A stretch of DNA of 64,000 nucleotides from UBA9732 sp963599445 (GTDB taxonomy: Bacteria > Spirochaetota > Spirochaetia > Sphaerochaetales > Sphaerochaetaceae): NCBI GenBank assembly GCA_963599445.1, contig CAVBWZ010000006.1:62001-126000 (forward strand), read 5' to 3'. The position numbers and the translations under genes were made by a program. Each line of letters begins with the position of its first letter. Positions within the stretch are counted from its first letter, which is position 1. Below the pieces are notes generated by a model. That model worked only from the letters and a program-made list of their open reading frames with translations, was not told the origin of the DNA and made no database searches. Shown in pieces: positions 33,586 to 42,716 of the stretch.

Positions 33586-33602
33586 TTTTCCTTGGACTCA
33601 TT

Positions 33603-35483
33603 CTATACTATTCTTCCAACCTTCTTATATAGCTCTTCCTTGGACATCTCGAATGTGAAGCTTCGTCCGTGGGGGCATACCATGGCATCCAGCTTGAAGG
33701 CTTTGTCCACAAGGGCTTTGGCCGTCACGCTGTCAAGCGGATCTCCTGCCTTTATGGCCGCATGGCATGCCATTATCGCAAAGAGACCTTTTCTTGCACT
33801 TTCTACATCCCCTGTGGTGTTCTGTATGTACGCGGCTATGTCCGCTTCGTTCTTGCGGCATACGGCGGGAATCGTCGACATCTCCCAAAGCATGGGCTCC
33901 ACGCGAGTGAGCTCCACACCAAAATCGGCATAGATGATGCTGTTTTCAAGGAGGAAGTCGTCCGCCGAGCGATCCGTCTCGAACTGGTATGGTACGATGA
34001 GGCGTTGGATGTCCTTCTGGGCCACGATTTCGTCATAGAGGATGCGTTCGTGTGCGGCATGCTGGTCTATGAACAGAAGCCGGTCGCCGACCTCCACGAG
34101 AAGGAACGTGTCGAACAGCTGGCCTATGTATCTGTAGCTGGCCTGCGGAGTGGCCTGCTTTTGCCCTGACGCATAGCTCGATGTCTTTGAACCCCCGCTT
34201 TGCTGTCTTGAGGCATCCATTATGGCTCTTGCATTCTCGAACCACGAAGGGTTGAACGGTTTGGCCTCCTGTCTTGTCGCAGCGGTTGGCTTGGATGCTG
34301 CATGGCGTGAGGTCTCGATGGGGCCGGTGTTCACGCCGTACTTGAAGGCTGGTTCTTCCCTGACTGAAACGGCTTCCGTTGTTGCTTGGGAGGATTTTGT
34401 GGATTCCTGGAGCTCAGTAGATTCTGTTGACTCTGATGAGGTGGAATCCAGAAGGGTAGGGGGTTCTGGCTGCTCGTCCAACGAAGCGCTGCCAGCGCTG
34501 CCCTTGCTGAACACCCCATGCAGCAGTGCGTTGCGGATCATAGCCGTGATACATCCGTAGATCTGGCTTTGGTTGCGGATCTTGCACTCGCGTTTTGCGG
34601 GGTGGATGTTGAAGTCCACAAGCGAAGGATTGTCGTCTATGAAAAGATAGAAGAAAGGGAAGGCTCCGCCGGGGAGCGCTGCGGAGTAGGCGTTGGTAAC
34701 CGCCTGCACCAATGCAAAGCTGTCTATGACCCTTCCGTTGACGAAGACCTTCACCTGTGTCCTGTCACGTTTGTAACAGGACGGGTCGCTTGCAACCGCA
34801 TAGAGGCCTGCATTGTCGCAGTCGTAGTCCATTTCAAGGACCTGTGCAGGCATGAACGCCTTGTCCATGGACATGACGTCCACGCATCTCTTTTTCTTGG
34901 AGGCAGGTGCAAGGTGTATTTTGAGCTCTCCATCCACGAAGAACAGAAACTCAACTCCTTCGAATCCAAGGGCTTTTTCAAGGAATACCTTGCGGCACTC
35001 GGCGGTCTCCGTCTGGGGACGGCGCAGGAAAAGTTTCCTAGCCGGTATCATCTCGAACAGGTTCTCCATCCTCACGGAGGTTCCCTGGGAGACGCTTCCT
35101 GGAAGGATGTCGCTCTGATGTCCGTTGTCCACGACTATTCTGTTTCCATTTGAGTCTATGGTAAGGAGGGAGCATGAGGCTATGCTGCTCAACGCTTCTC
35201 CCCTGAATCCAAGGGTTCGTAGATTGAATAGGTCGTCAAGCGTGCTTATCTTGCTCGTTGCATGGCTTATGCATGCCATTGGAAGGTCTTCCTTTGCCAT
35301 TCCGCAGCCGTTGTCGACGACAGCAAGGCTTCGAATTCCGCCTTGGTCTACATATACGCTTATCTTGGATGCACCTGCATCAATTGAGTTATCTATGAGT
35401 TCACGAAGAACGGAGGAGGGTCTTTCGACTACCTCCCCCGCTGCTATTCGAGATGCGACAATTGGATCTAGTTGTCTTATCAT
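33603..35483 (-). CDS. mutL: DNA mismatch repair protein MutL
   Basis: A 626-residue MutL. The N-terminal GHKL ATPase shows ELIDNSIDAG, DNGCGM and TLGFRGEALSSIAS. A long Ser/Thr/Glu/Pro-rich linker (about residues 335-430) leads to the C-terminal dimerisation domain. An endonuclease-type motif is present as DQHAAHERILYDE; the last acidic residue of the classical motif is shifted by one. It ends 17 bases from the convergent nuclease-like gene. No obvious ribosome-binding site precedes the ATG. Confidence 0.95.
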   Translation of the reverse strand: MIRQLDPIVASRIAAGEVVERPSSVLRELIDNSIDAGASKISVYVDQGGIRSLAVVDNGCGMAKEDLPMACISHATSKISTLDDLFNLRTLGFRGEALSSIASCSLLTIDSNGNRIVVDNGHQSDILPGSVSQGTSVRMENLFEMIPARKLFLRRPQTETAECRKVFLEKALGFEGVEFLFFVDGELKIHLAPASKKKRCVDVMSMDKAFMPAQVLEMDYDCDNAGLYAVASDPSCYKRDRTQVKVFVNGRVIDSFALVQAVTNAYSAALPGGAFPFFYLFIDDNPSLVDFNIHPAKRECKIRNQSQIYGCITAMIRNALLHGVFSKGSAGSASLDEQPEPPTLLDSTSSESTESTELQESTKSSQATTEAVSVREEPAFKYGVNTGPIETSRHAASKPTAATRQEAKPFNPSWFENARAIMDASRQQSGGSKTSSYASGQKQATPQASYRYIGQLFDTFLLVEVGDRLLFIDQHAAHERILYDEIVAQKDIQRLIVPYQFETDRSADDFLLENSIIYADFGVELTRVEPMLWEMSTIPAVCRKNEADIAAYIQNTTGDVESARKGLFAIMACHAAIKAGDPLDSVTAKALVDKAFKLDAMVCPHGRSFTFEMSKEELYKKVGRIV

Positions 35484-35502
35484 GTCTTGATGTCTGAATG
35501 TC

Positions 35503-38127
35503 TTAGAAAGTGTACGAACCGCCTACTGAGAGGACCAAAGCCCTTGTATTCACACTTTCGTTCACGACTGCCATATAGTTTCCTTTCACATGGGCTTCGA
35601 AACCGCCTATGCCATAGCTCATTCCAACGAAGTACGTTGCAAGGTCAGGATCCTGTATTCCTCTTATTGCATCCGTCTTGTCCTGCTTGTCTATGATGGC
35701 CTTCGAAAGCTTTGCAAGCCTGCCGCAGAAGCCGTCGAACATGATTCCACCATCAAGTGCGAATCCTCCAAAGGAGAGCTTTGCCTTGAACTTGATGGTG
35801 TCCGCTGTGATGCTGTCTGTATTCCCACTTCTCATAATCACTTCATTGTATGCAAGAAGTCCACCGTTCTCCTTGTTGAGTGCGAATGGAATGTTGGCTG
35901 AACTGTCTATTGAGACTGGTCCCCAGTTGAGTCCGGCGCTGAGAAGTGCATCCACGCTCTCGCCTGAGAACGGCTTGGTGACCGTGACAAGCGAGTTGTT
36001 GACCGTTCCGTTGAGATGGTCGCCCTTGTTGTACGCAGCACCAACTCCAACGTAGTAGAGGTCGTGTGAGACCTTTACGTTGAGTTTTGCAAGGTAGGAG
36101 AGGGCGTTGAAGTCGACTGCCTCTCCTACTGTTATGTTCGTAGCTCCACCAAGGACTATGTCTATGTTCGTGTTTCCAATGGAGAACGGAACGTTCAGGT
36201 CGACTGCAGGGTAGAGCTCCGCACCGTACTGCTTGCCAAGGATGTCCATGTTGCGGATATCGGCTGCAGCTGAGATTCCAAACTCAACAGGACCTGCGTC
36301 TAGTGCAATCCTAAGTCCTGCGAACTGCTTCTTGCCGTTGAGCTTGTTCGTCATCTCAAGGTCGTCCATGAACGCTGAGACTCCAACGATTCCGAACCTT
36401 CCGTCGAAGGAGGCTGCAAGCCTTGCGGTTGTGTCGAAGTCCCTATCGAAGCCGTCTGCAACTGGGCTTGCGAACGTGAACTCATGGGTGCGGTCAATCG
36501 CCAACTTCACGGCATGGCCATCGTAGTTGATCGTTCCAACGTACTTGGCAACGCTTGCAACGTAGCCCGCAATGCCGTTGCCCATGTCGAATGCGAACGA
36601 GGATTCGATATCTGCCGTGTTGATTGCAAGGTGGAGTCCAAACGTGAAGTTTCCAATCGTGACGTATGGGTCCACGGCGATCGTTGCGTTCTTCATGAAG
36701 AAGCCAAGTCTGAAATATTCGTTCTTGACGAGCGCCTTGTACTGGGTCTTGTCTTCGAACTGATGCCCGTACTCGACCGCTATCTTTGCACCAAGCTTGA
36801 CGTTGGAGGCCTTCTTCTCAGCCGTGGCCTGTGCAACCTGGACGACAGGCTCTGCAACCGGCTCGACAGTTGCATCCGTCTCAGGCTGGACCGATGTCTC
36901 CGTCTCTTCGACTGCAGGTGCGCTGTCCATTGCAGGTGCCTGAGGCTCTGCGACGACCTCTATGGTCTCCACAACCGGCTTCATTACGATTTCAACGGTT
37001 GGCTCGACTGGTGCTGCAGGGACCTTTGCAGGCTCTTGCTGTACTTCGACTGCCTCAACTTGTGGCTGGACAGGAGTTTCTGGTGTCTGTGGAGCCTTTG
37101 GAGCGAAGAGCGATGCTATGTAGTAAGGAAGCTCCTTTTCAAGAAGCATGATTGCATAGTTAAACTCCCTTTCGCCGTAGGCTTCAGGATAGGTTATCTC
37201 TGCAAGGCCGTCTTCGACGACTCTTATCGTTACGTTCTGGAGGTCTGCCGGGTATGCTGCAAGGGCTGTAGCTGCGGCCGTGTAGATCTCCTGTGATGTC
37301 ACGAACGCTGGATATTTTACATATGCCTTGCCAATGTAGGCCGTTATTGTAGCTTCGTAGCCTGCGTAGCTGAGCGTCTTCTCAAGAGGCTTGATTTCGA
37401 ATGCAGGTGTAAGCTCTGCAGCCGGCTGAGCGGCTGCTTCCTGCTCTACGGGCTCCTCTGCAGGTTCTTCTACAGGTTCTTCCGCAACTTCTTCGACGAC
37501 TGGTTCTGCGACAGGCTCCTCTATGACTGGAGTTTCCTCTACGACGATTTCAGGAAGGTTTGATGCCTTGTCCAAGACGTCATTGGTTGGTGCAATTAGC
37601 AGCAAGCCTGTGGCGGTTGCGTTTACGGACCAGCCTGCAGGGACATCGGTCTTGATTGATGTGATGGTGTCCGTTGCGGTCGCCGATCCCGTGTGCACGT
37701 AGGCGCTTTCCGTCTGGGCGGTGGATGTGACCACGAGGGTTGTGCCCTGCTGTGCGCTGTAGATAGTTGATGGGGTTCTGACCTGTGCGCTGCCGGATGC
37801 GATTTCAACTGCAAGCCAGCCGTCAAGGAGGTAGACCTCAGGGGAGTCGGTCAGGTTGAGGATTTGCACGAGTGAGCCCTGTCCAACGTTCATACCCATG
37901 CTTTCGTTGGCAAGAGGCACTTCGTTGTCGAAGGTCCTTACGATCCAGCCTTCGTCGGCCGATGTCGGATCTGCGACCGCCTTGAACGACCTGTCGTATA
38001 TCCTAGCGTTTCCAAGCGGGCCTTCCAGGTTCAATGGAGAAGCGAACACGAAACCAAATGCGACTGCGACCATGACGAGTGCAGCTATGATTCTCTTGGC
38101 TCTTGAACTTCCTTTCATCCTATTCAT
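35503..38127 (-). CDS. Large outer-membrane protein: FecR-like domain, Pro/Glu-rich linkers and C-terminal beta-barrel
   Basis: An 874-residue exported protein. ATG 38127 has GAAGGAG upstream and a signal peptide follows (residues 8-34). Residues about 80-185 resemble a FecR domain. Two Glu-Pro-Val-rich linkers (near 205-250 and 375-455) flank a small alpha/beta domain. The last 400 residues alternate polar and hydrophobic strands and end in Phe (GGSYTF), the mark of outer-membrane barrels. I infer a surface or porin-like protein with a periplasmic anchoring part. Confidence 0.78.
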   Translation of the reverse strand: MNRMKGSSRAKRIIAALVMVAVAFGFVFASPLNLEGPLGNARIYDRSFKAVADPTSADEGWIVRTFDNEVPLANESMGMNVGQGSLVQILNLTDSPEVYLLDGWLAVEIASGSAQVRTPSTIYSAQQGTTLVVTSTAQTESAYVHTGSATATDTITSIKTDVPAGWSVNATATGLLLIAPTNDVLDKASNLPEIVVEETPVIEEPVAEPVVEEVAEEPVEEPAEEPVEQEAAAQPAAELTPAFEIKPLEKTLSYAGYEATITAYIGKAYVKYPAFVTSQEIYTAAATALAAYPADLQNVTIRVVEDGLAEITYPEAYGEREFNYAIMLLEKELPYYIASLFAPKAPQTPETPVQPQVEAVEVQQEPAKVPAAPVEPTVEIVMKPVVETIEVVAEPQAPAMDSAPAVEETETSVQPETDATVEPVAEPVVQVAQATAEKKASNVKLGAKIAVEYGHQFEDKTQYKALVKNEYFRLGFFMKNATIAVDPYVTIGNFTFGLHLAINTADIESSFAFDMGNGIAGYVASVAKYVGTINYDGHAVKLAIDRTHEFTFASPVADGFDRDFDTTARLAASFDGRFGIVGVSAFMDDLEMTNKLNGKKQFAGLRIALDAGPVEFGISAAADIRNMDILGKQYGAELYPAVDLNVPFSIGNTNIDIVLGGATNITVGEAVDFNALSYLAKLNVKVSHDLYYVGVGAAYNKGDHLNGTVNNSLVTVTKPFSGESVDALLSAGLNWGPVSIDSSANIPFALNKENGGLLAYNEVIMRSGNTDSITADTIKFKAKLSFGGFALDGGIMFDGFCGRLAKLSKAIIDKQDKTDAIRGIQDPDLATYFVGMSYGIGGFEAHVKGNYMAVVNESVNTRALVLSVGGSYTF

Positions 38128-38232
38128 ACAAACTCCTTCAGGGTTGTCCTTTTCCACGCCTCTGGGGCGCAGTCTCCCCGTCTCCTCATATAATAATGCT
38201 AATGGAGCGGTTTTTCTAGTCCATCTTGTCTG

Positions 38233-39024
38233 TCAAGCTTGTCTATTTATGCGGCAGTCGAGCTTGTGTGCGTCGAACACGTGCTCGCGGGCGAACTTGT
38301 CCAGGTGGCATATCTCCTTGACGATGGGCTTCAGGTTGGCCCTTATGTTGGTCTGGTCATATGGACACACCGGCTTTATGACAGGGAAGTCGTATGTCTG
38401 GGCAAGGCGTATGATGGTCTGCTCGTGGATCTCTATCATGGGGCGTATGACGTAGAGCTTGCCGTCGAAGAACTCCTGGATTGGGTTCATCGTGGCGAAG
38501 TTCCCCCGGAAGAACAGGTTCATCACTGTGGTCTCCACAAGGTCGTCCAGGTGGTGGCCCAGGGCTATCTGCCTGAAGCCGCGCTCTTGGGCTATCTCGA
38601 ACAGGATGCGCCTGCGGTTGCGCGAGCACAGATAGCAGTTGAATTCCCCTTTGAAGCTTTGGGGGAATTGGTATTCGTCATGGATCTCGAAGTCTATGTC
38701 AAGGTCCTTGAAGTACTGCTCAAGACGCGGCCTGTACGCTTCGTCTATAGGGTGCTCGATCCAGTTTATCATGATGGCATGTAGCTTGTAGTCTATAGGA
38801 AGCCACCTGCGCCTTATGGAGAGCGCCATGGCAAGGGCCAGAGAGTCCTTCCCACCCGACACTCCAAGTAGGATGTCCTCTCCGTCGCGTATCATGTCAA
38901 AGTCGTTTATCCCTTTGCCCACAGCCTTTATGAACCGCATGACCCATGGCTGCATGTTCCCGTCCAGAATGTTCCTGTACGAAAGCTTGGCATCATCGTA
39001 CTGGCTTTTGATTTCGTCTTTCAT
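38233..39024 (-). CDS. ttcA: TtcA-like tRNA thiolation PP-loop ATPase
   Basis: A 263-residue protein of the TtcA/TilS superfamily. It has the PP-loop GVSGGKDSLALA, the CYLC pair expected for an iron-sulfur site and a later KPVCPYD cysteine. TtcA makes 2-thiocytidine at position 32 of tRNA; a related thiolation target cannot be excluded. ATG 39024 lies 8 bases after a TATTAT -10 box with TTGCAA 16 bases further up, suggesting another short-leader transcript. Confidence 0.85.
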   Translation of the reverse strand: MKDEIKSQYDDAKLSYRNILDGNMQPWVMRFIKAVGKGINDFDMIRDGEDILLGVSGGKDSLALAMALSIRRRWLPIDYKLHAIMINWIEHPIDEAYRPRLEQYFKDLDIDFEIHDEYQFPQSFKGEFNCYLCSRNRRRILFEIAQERGFRQIALGHHLDDLVETTVMNLFFRGNFATMNPIQEFFDGKLYVIRPMIEIHEQTIIRLAQTYDFPVIKPVCPYDQTNIRANLKPIVKEICHLDKFAREHVFDAHKLDCRINRQA

Positions 39025-39087
39025 GAGCATGAATAATAATGAGCGGGGTGATATTTGCAAAGCCCTCTTGAGAAGGAGCGGTTTTTG

Positions 39088-39609
39088 TTGGAGAATGCAG
39101 TTGTGAATAGATACTTGAAAGCTGGATTCGTGAAAGCGTTTTCCAGCAAGACAAAAAGGATTCTCCTCGCAATCGCCGTCCTCTTCCTTGGCATGGCCTG
39201 CTTTGCGGACATCCGCACCAGCCTTCCTTCCCACAGACGCGATGGCCTTGGTCTGCTCCCGATTGATTCGCGCATTGGCGTCATAGTACAGCCCGATGCC
39301 TCTGAGGCCCATTCCTTCCTGTCCAACGCCCTGTCTTCAGGGGGGTACGGATACGAGTGGATGGAGAGCTTCGTCCTTGAAGCCTCCCGCAGCGATGTCT
39401 CCACAGTGCTGGGGCCTTGGCTTTCAGACAACCTCCCTATAAGCGGATTTCTCATGTCGCAGGCGTCCGACAACGGAGATGGGAGCGTTTCCATAAACGT
39501 TAGGGCAGGGGATGACGCAGTGTGCTTTGTGGTGGAGCTCGTGGATGAGCTTGTGGATGCCAAGGCAGTGGGAGCTTCCTGGTTCATAGTGGCGGCGAAG
39601 AAGTTGTGA
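39088..39609 (+). CDS. Hypothetical exported protein
   Basis: A 173-residue protein from TTG 39088 with AAGGAG 9 bases upstream (TTG 39085 is also possible). A hydrophobic segment (RILLAIAVLFLGMACFA, about residues 24-40) after a basic stretch looks like a signal peptide or anchor. The rest is a mixed domain without recognised motifs. It is divergent from ttcA, sharing its promoter region, and ends 59 bases before tRNA-Met. Confidence 0.55.
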   Translation: MENAVVNRYLKAGFVKAFSSKTKRILLAIAVLFLGMACFADIRTSLPSHRRDGLGLLPIDSRIGVIVQPDASEAHSFLSNALSSGGYGYEWMESFVLEASRSDVSTVLGPWLSDNLPISGFLMSQASDNGDGSVSINVRAGDDAVCFVVELVDELVDAKAVGASWFIVAAKKL

Positions 39610-39668
39610 ATCTTTCCAGTTTGGGGTATTGTCTTTTTTTTGCAAATGTTTTATAAAGTCAAAGGCTT

Positions 39669-39741
39669 GGCGGCGTAGCTCAGTTGGTAGAGCAATCGGC
39701 TCATATCCGATCGGTCAGGGGATCGTGGCCCTTCGCCGCTA
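39669..39741 (+). tRNA. tRNA-Met (CAT), elongator type, unusual T loop
   Basis: A 73-base cloverleaf: acceptor GGCGGCG with CGCCGCT, anticodon loop CTCATAT (CAT), five-base T stem AGGGG/CCCTT. It lacks the GGG/CCC anticodon stem of initiators. The T loop reads ATCGTGG instead of TTCGANN, so the near-invariant T54 and A58 are exchanged for A54 and T58. CCA is not encoded. A lysidine-modified Ile tRNA is possible but less likely. Confidence 0.88.
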
Positions 39742-39747
39742 AATTAG

Positions 39748-39787
39748 AATCCTTGGAGTCGTTTCGGTTCCAAGGATTTTTTGTTTT
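39748..39787 (+). terminator. Terminator after tRNA-Met
   Basis: Perfect nine-base stem AATCCTTGG/CCAAGGATT (39748-39756, 39770-39778) followed by a T-rich tail. Confidence 0.93.
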
Positions 39788-39832
39788 TGAAAGTTGTTCT
39801 TGGAAGCTTTTTCATGTTCAGAGGTATCGGCC

Positions 39833-40597
39833 TTGGTAAGATTCAGCGTACTTGGCAGCGGAAGCTGCGGAAATTCCTACATTTTCTCGTGCAACGGACA
39901 GTCGCTTCTCGTGGATGCAGGCTTTTCCTACAGGCAGCTTGCCTTGAGGGCTGAAAACGCGGGTCTTGACATGTCCACGGTGAAGGCTCTTCTTCTTACA
40001 CATCTGCATCCAGACCATAACAGGGGGGCGGGTGTCTTTGCACGAAAGACCGGGCTTCCTGTGTATGTGAACTCCAAGTGTTTGGATTACGCTGCCGTGG
40101 AATACAGGGCCATGAACCTTCCTGATGACTGCCGCAGAGTGTTCGCCACAGGTGAGCGCTTTTCTGTGGGCTCATTTGAAGTGATGGCATTTCCAACAAG
40201 CCATGACAGCGCTGGAAGTGTAGGCTACGAAATAGGATGCGATTCAAAGGCATTTGTCGTGGTTACCGACACGGGTGTCTATTCTCCTGCCATGCTGGAG
40301 GCAGCAGGCAGGGCGGATGTCCTGTTCCTTGAGTCCAACTACGATGAGGAGATGCTGCGCCGCGGGCCGTACCCATTGTATCTGCAGCGAAGGATCGCAG
40401 GGGAGAGGGGGCACCTTTCCAACGAGCAGGCCCGTAGGTTTCTGTTCGAGTGCGGCTTCGAGGGCTCCGGCAAGTCTGTCTACCTCGTACACCTTTCCCA
40501 GAACAACAACGACCCTTCTTTGGTCAAGGACTGCATGGCTGGCTTCAACGCCCATGTGTGCGAAAGGGGGCTCCAATACATAGGGGAACTTGGCTGA
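39833..40597 (+). CDS. Metallo-beta-lactamase fold hydrolase (YycJ/WalJ-like)
   Basis: A 254-residue MBL-fold protein starting at TTG 39833 (AGAGG nine bases upstream), giving the canonical start VRFSVLGSGSCGNSY. The metal-binding motif is THLHPDH (near residue 57); later ligands include SHD and the Asp in VVTDTG. Members of this group are cytoplasmic nucleases or hydrolases of unknown substrate. It lies just after the tRNA-Met terminator and before the asnS promoter. Confidence 0.85.
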   Translation: MVRFSVLGSGSCGNSYIFSCNGQSLLVDAGFSYRQLALRAENAGLDMSTVKALLLTHLHPDHNRGAGVFARKTGLPVYVNSKCLDYAAVEYRAMNLPDDCRRVFATGERFSVGSFEVMAFPTSHDSAGSVGYEIGCDSKAFVVVTDTGVYSPAMLEAAGRADVLFLESNYDEEMLRRGPYPLYLQRRIAGERGHLSNEQARRFLFECGFEGSGKSVYLVHLSQNNNDPSLVKDCMAGFNAHVCERGLQYIGELG

Positions 40598-40637
40598 ATC
40601 CCTTCTAACCTCCTTGGTCATCGTATTGATTATTGTA

Positions 40638-40666
40638 TTGATTATTGTCCTGCAGGTCAGTAATAT
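40638..40666 (+). promoter_or_regulatory. asnS promoter
   Basis: TTGATT-N17-TAATAT. A 12-base direct repeat (TATTGATTATTG twice, about 40625-40648) overlaps the -35. Confidence 0.65.
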
Positions 40667-40686
40667 TTGCGCTTAAGGAGATTATC

Positions 40687-42069
40687 ATGCAGACTGTTAT
40701 CAAGGAATTGAAGACTATGCAGCCGGGACCGGAATTGGTCAAAGCCAGTGGTTGGGTCAGAACGAAAAGAGACAGCAAGAATGTCTGTTTCATAGAAGTC
40801 AACGACGGAACATGCCTCAAGGGGCTTCAGGTCGTAGCGGACAAGGCTGTACTTGACAATAATCTCCTCAATTCCATCTCCACGGGATGCTCAGTAGTGT
40901 GCGAAGGCCAGATCGTTGCATCCGAGGGCGGCGATCAGGCAGTGGAGCTCAAGGCCACATCCATAGAAGTGATTGGAGACGCCCCTGCGGACTATCCTCT
41001 CCAGAAGAAGAGACACACCCTTGAGTACCTTAGGGACATAGCCCATCTAAGGGCTAGGACAAACACCATTGGTGCTGTTGCAAGGGTTCGTAGCAAGATG
41101 GCGTTTGCAGTGCACAAGTTCTTCCAAGAGAACGATTTCTACTATGTGAACACGCCTCTCATCACGGCAAGCGACTGCGAAGGCGCAGGCCAGATGTTCC
41201 AGGTCACCACACTTGACCTTGCAAACCCTCCACGCCTTGAAGACGGCCGCATAGACTACTCAAAGGACTTCTTTGGAAAGCATACCAGCCTTACGGTAAG
41301 CGGACAGCTTGAGGGCGAGACATACGCAACGGCTCTTAGGAACATCTACACGTTTGGACCTACATTCAGGGCCGAGAACTCCAACACCAAGAGACACTTG
41401 GCCGAGTTCTGGATGGTCGAACCGGAGATGTCCTTCTGCACGTTGGAAGGTGACATGGAGATTGCAGAGAGCTTTCTCAAGTACGTGTTCAAATACGTCC
41501 TTGAAGAGTGCGACGAGGACATGGAGTTCTTCTCCAAGTTCATAGAGCCAGGTGTAAAGGACACCATAGTTCATGTAGTGGAGACCCCTTTTGCACACAT
41601 GACATACACAGAGGCGGTCAAGGAGCTTGAGAAGCACGGAGACAAGTTCGAGTTCAAGCCTTTCTGGGGCTGCGACCTGCAGACCGAGCACGAGAGGTTC
41701 CTCACTGAGGAGGTTTGCCACAGGCCTGTCATCGTCACTGACTATCCAAAGGAGATAAAGAGCTTCTACATGAAGCTGAACGACGACGGCAGGACCGTGC
41801 GTGCAATGGATGTCCTGGCTCCAAGGCTTGGAGAGATAATCGGCGGAAGCGAAAGGGAATACCGCTATGATGTCCTCAAGGCCAGAATGGCTGAACTTGG
41901 CCTTAGGGAGGAGGACTACTGGTGGTATCTAGACCTCAGAAAGTACGGAACGGTGCCACACTCCGGCTTTGGCCTTGGCTTTGAAAGGGCCGTCCAGTAC
42001 GTCACTGGAATGCAGAACATAAGGGACGTAATCCCTTATCCAAGGGCAGCCAAACAGGCTGACTTCTAA
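40687..42069 (+). CDS. asnS: Asparaginyl-tRNA synthetase
   Basis: A 460-residue AsnRS. It has the N-terminal OB anticodon-binding domain and the class II catalytic core, with TFGPTFRAENSNTKRHLAEFWMVEPE and the final motif 3 GFGLGFERAVQYVTG. ATG 40687 has AAGGAG upstream. It charges tRNA-Asn directly. Transcription ends at the strong hairpin 13 bases downstream. Confidence 0.97.
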   Translation: MQTVIKELKTMQPGPELVKASGWVRTKRDSKNVCFIEVNDGTCLKGLQVVADKAVLDNNLLNSISTGCSVVCEGQIVASEGGDQAVELKATSIEVIGDAPADYPLQKKRHTLEYLRDIAHLRARTNTIGAVARVRSKMAFAVHKFFQENDFYYVNTPLITASDCEGAGQMFQVTTLDLANPPRLEDGRIDYSKDFFGKHTSLTVSGQLEGETYATALRNIYTFGPTFRAENSNTKRHLAEFWMVEPEMSFCTLEGDMEIAESFLKYVFKYVLEECDEDMEFFSKFIEPGVKDTIVHVVETPFAHMTYTEAVKELEKHGDKFEFKPFWGCDLQTEHERFLTEEVCHRPVIVTDYPKEIKSFYMKLNDDGRTVRAMDVLAPRLGEIIGGSEREYRYDVLKARMAELGLREEDYWWYLDLRKYGTVPHSGFGLGFERAVQYVTGMQNIRDVIPYPRAAKQADF

Positions 42070-42081
42070 GCATCTACAATG

Positions 42082-42119
42082 GGGACTGTTGCAGAATCTT
42101 CTGCAACGGTCCCTTTTTC
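42082..42119 (+). terminator. Terminator after asnS
   Basis: Long hairpin: GGGAC and GTTGCAGA arms pair with TCTGCAAC and GTCCC around a four-base loop with one T-G mispair, followed by TTTTTC. Confidence 0.92.
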
Positions 42120-42155
42120 TATGCCCATCCACGAATTCGAAACAGGGAGCGTATT

Positions 42156-42716
42156 ATGAAAGAAGGGAAGGTTGTGGTCGTTCTGGCCAACGGCTTCGAG
42201 GAGATCGAGGCCATAACTCCAATCGACGTCCTGCGCCGTGCAGGTCTTGATGTCGTCGTCGCGGGCGTTGGCTCGCTTGATATAACCGGCGCACACGGTA
42301 TGTCCATACGGTGCGACTGCGAGGTCTCATCCGTCTTGGCCTGTGACGTGCGTGCGGTCGTCCTCCCCGGTGGCATGCCGGGAGCCCTCAACCTCCACGA
42401 AGACGCTTTGGTCAACAAGCTCATCCTCTCGTCATCCAAGACCGATTCCCTTGTGTGTGCAATCTGTGCAAGCCCTGCAATTGTGCTGGCTCCACTTGGA
42501 GTTCTGGCCGGCAGGAAGGCTGTGTGCTACCCCGGCATGGAGACTGGAGACAGGGACATCGGTTTTGAAAAGGGTGCATCCTGCGTGCGTGATGGCAATG
42601 TCGTGACGGCTGCGGGCCCGGGGTGTGCGTTCGATTTTGCATTCGAGATCGCCCGTGCGTTGTGCGGTGACGAGGTCGTGAAGGGTTTGAAGGAGTCCAT
42701 GGTATGGGGAAGATAG
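42156..42716 (+). CDS. DJ-1/PfpI family protein
   Basis: A 186-residue protein of the DJ-1/ThiJ/PfpI superfamily. It starts VVVLANGFEEIEAITPIDVLRRAG with the conserved Glu near residue 15, and has the nucleophile elbow CAICASPAIVLAPLG (Cys near residue 104). Members are deglycases, chaperones or oxidative-stress proteins. Its end overlaps the DUF1846 gene by 13 bases, so the two are co-translated. Confidence 0.93.
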   Translation: MKEGKVVVVLANGFEEIEAITPIDVLRRAGLDVVVAGVGSLDITGAHGMSIRCDCEVSSVLACDVRAVVLPGGMPGALNLHEDALVNKLILSSSKTDSLVCAICASPAIVLAPLGVLAGRKAVCYPGMETGDRDIGFEKGASCVRDGNVVTAAGPGCAFDFAFEIARALCGDEVVKGLKESMVWGR

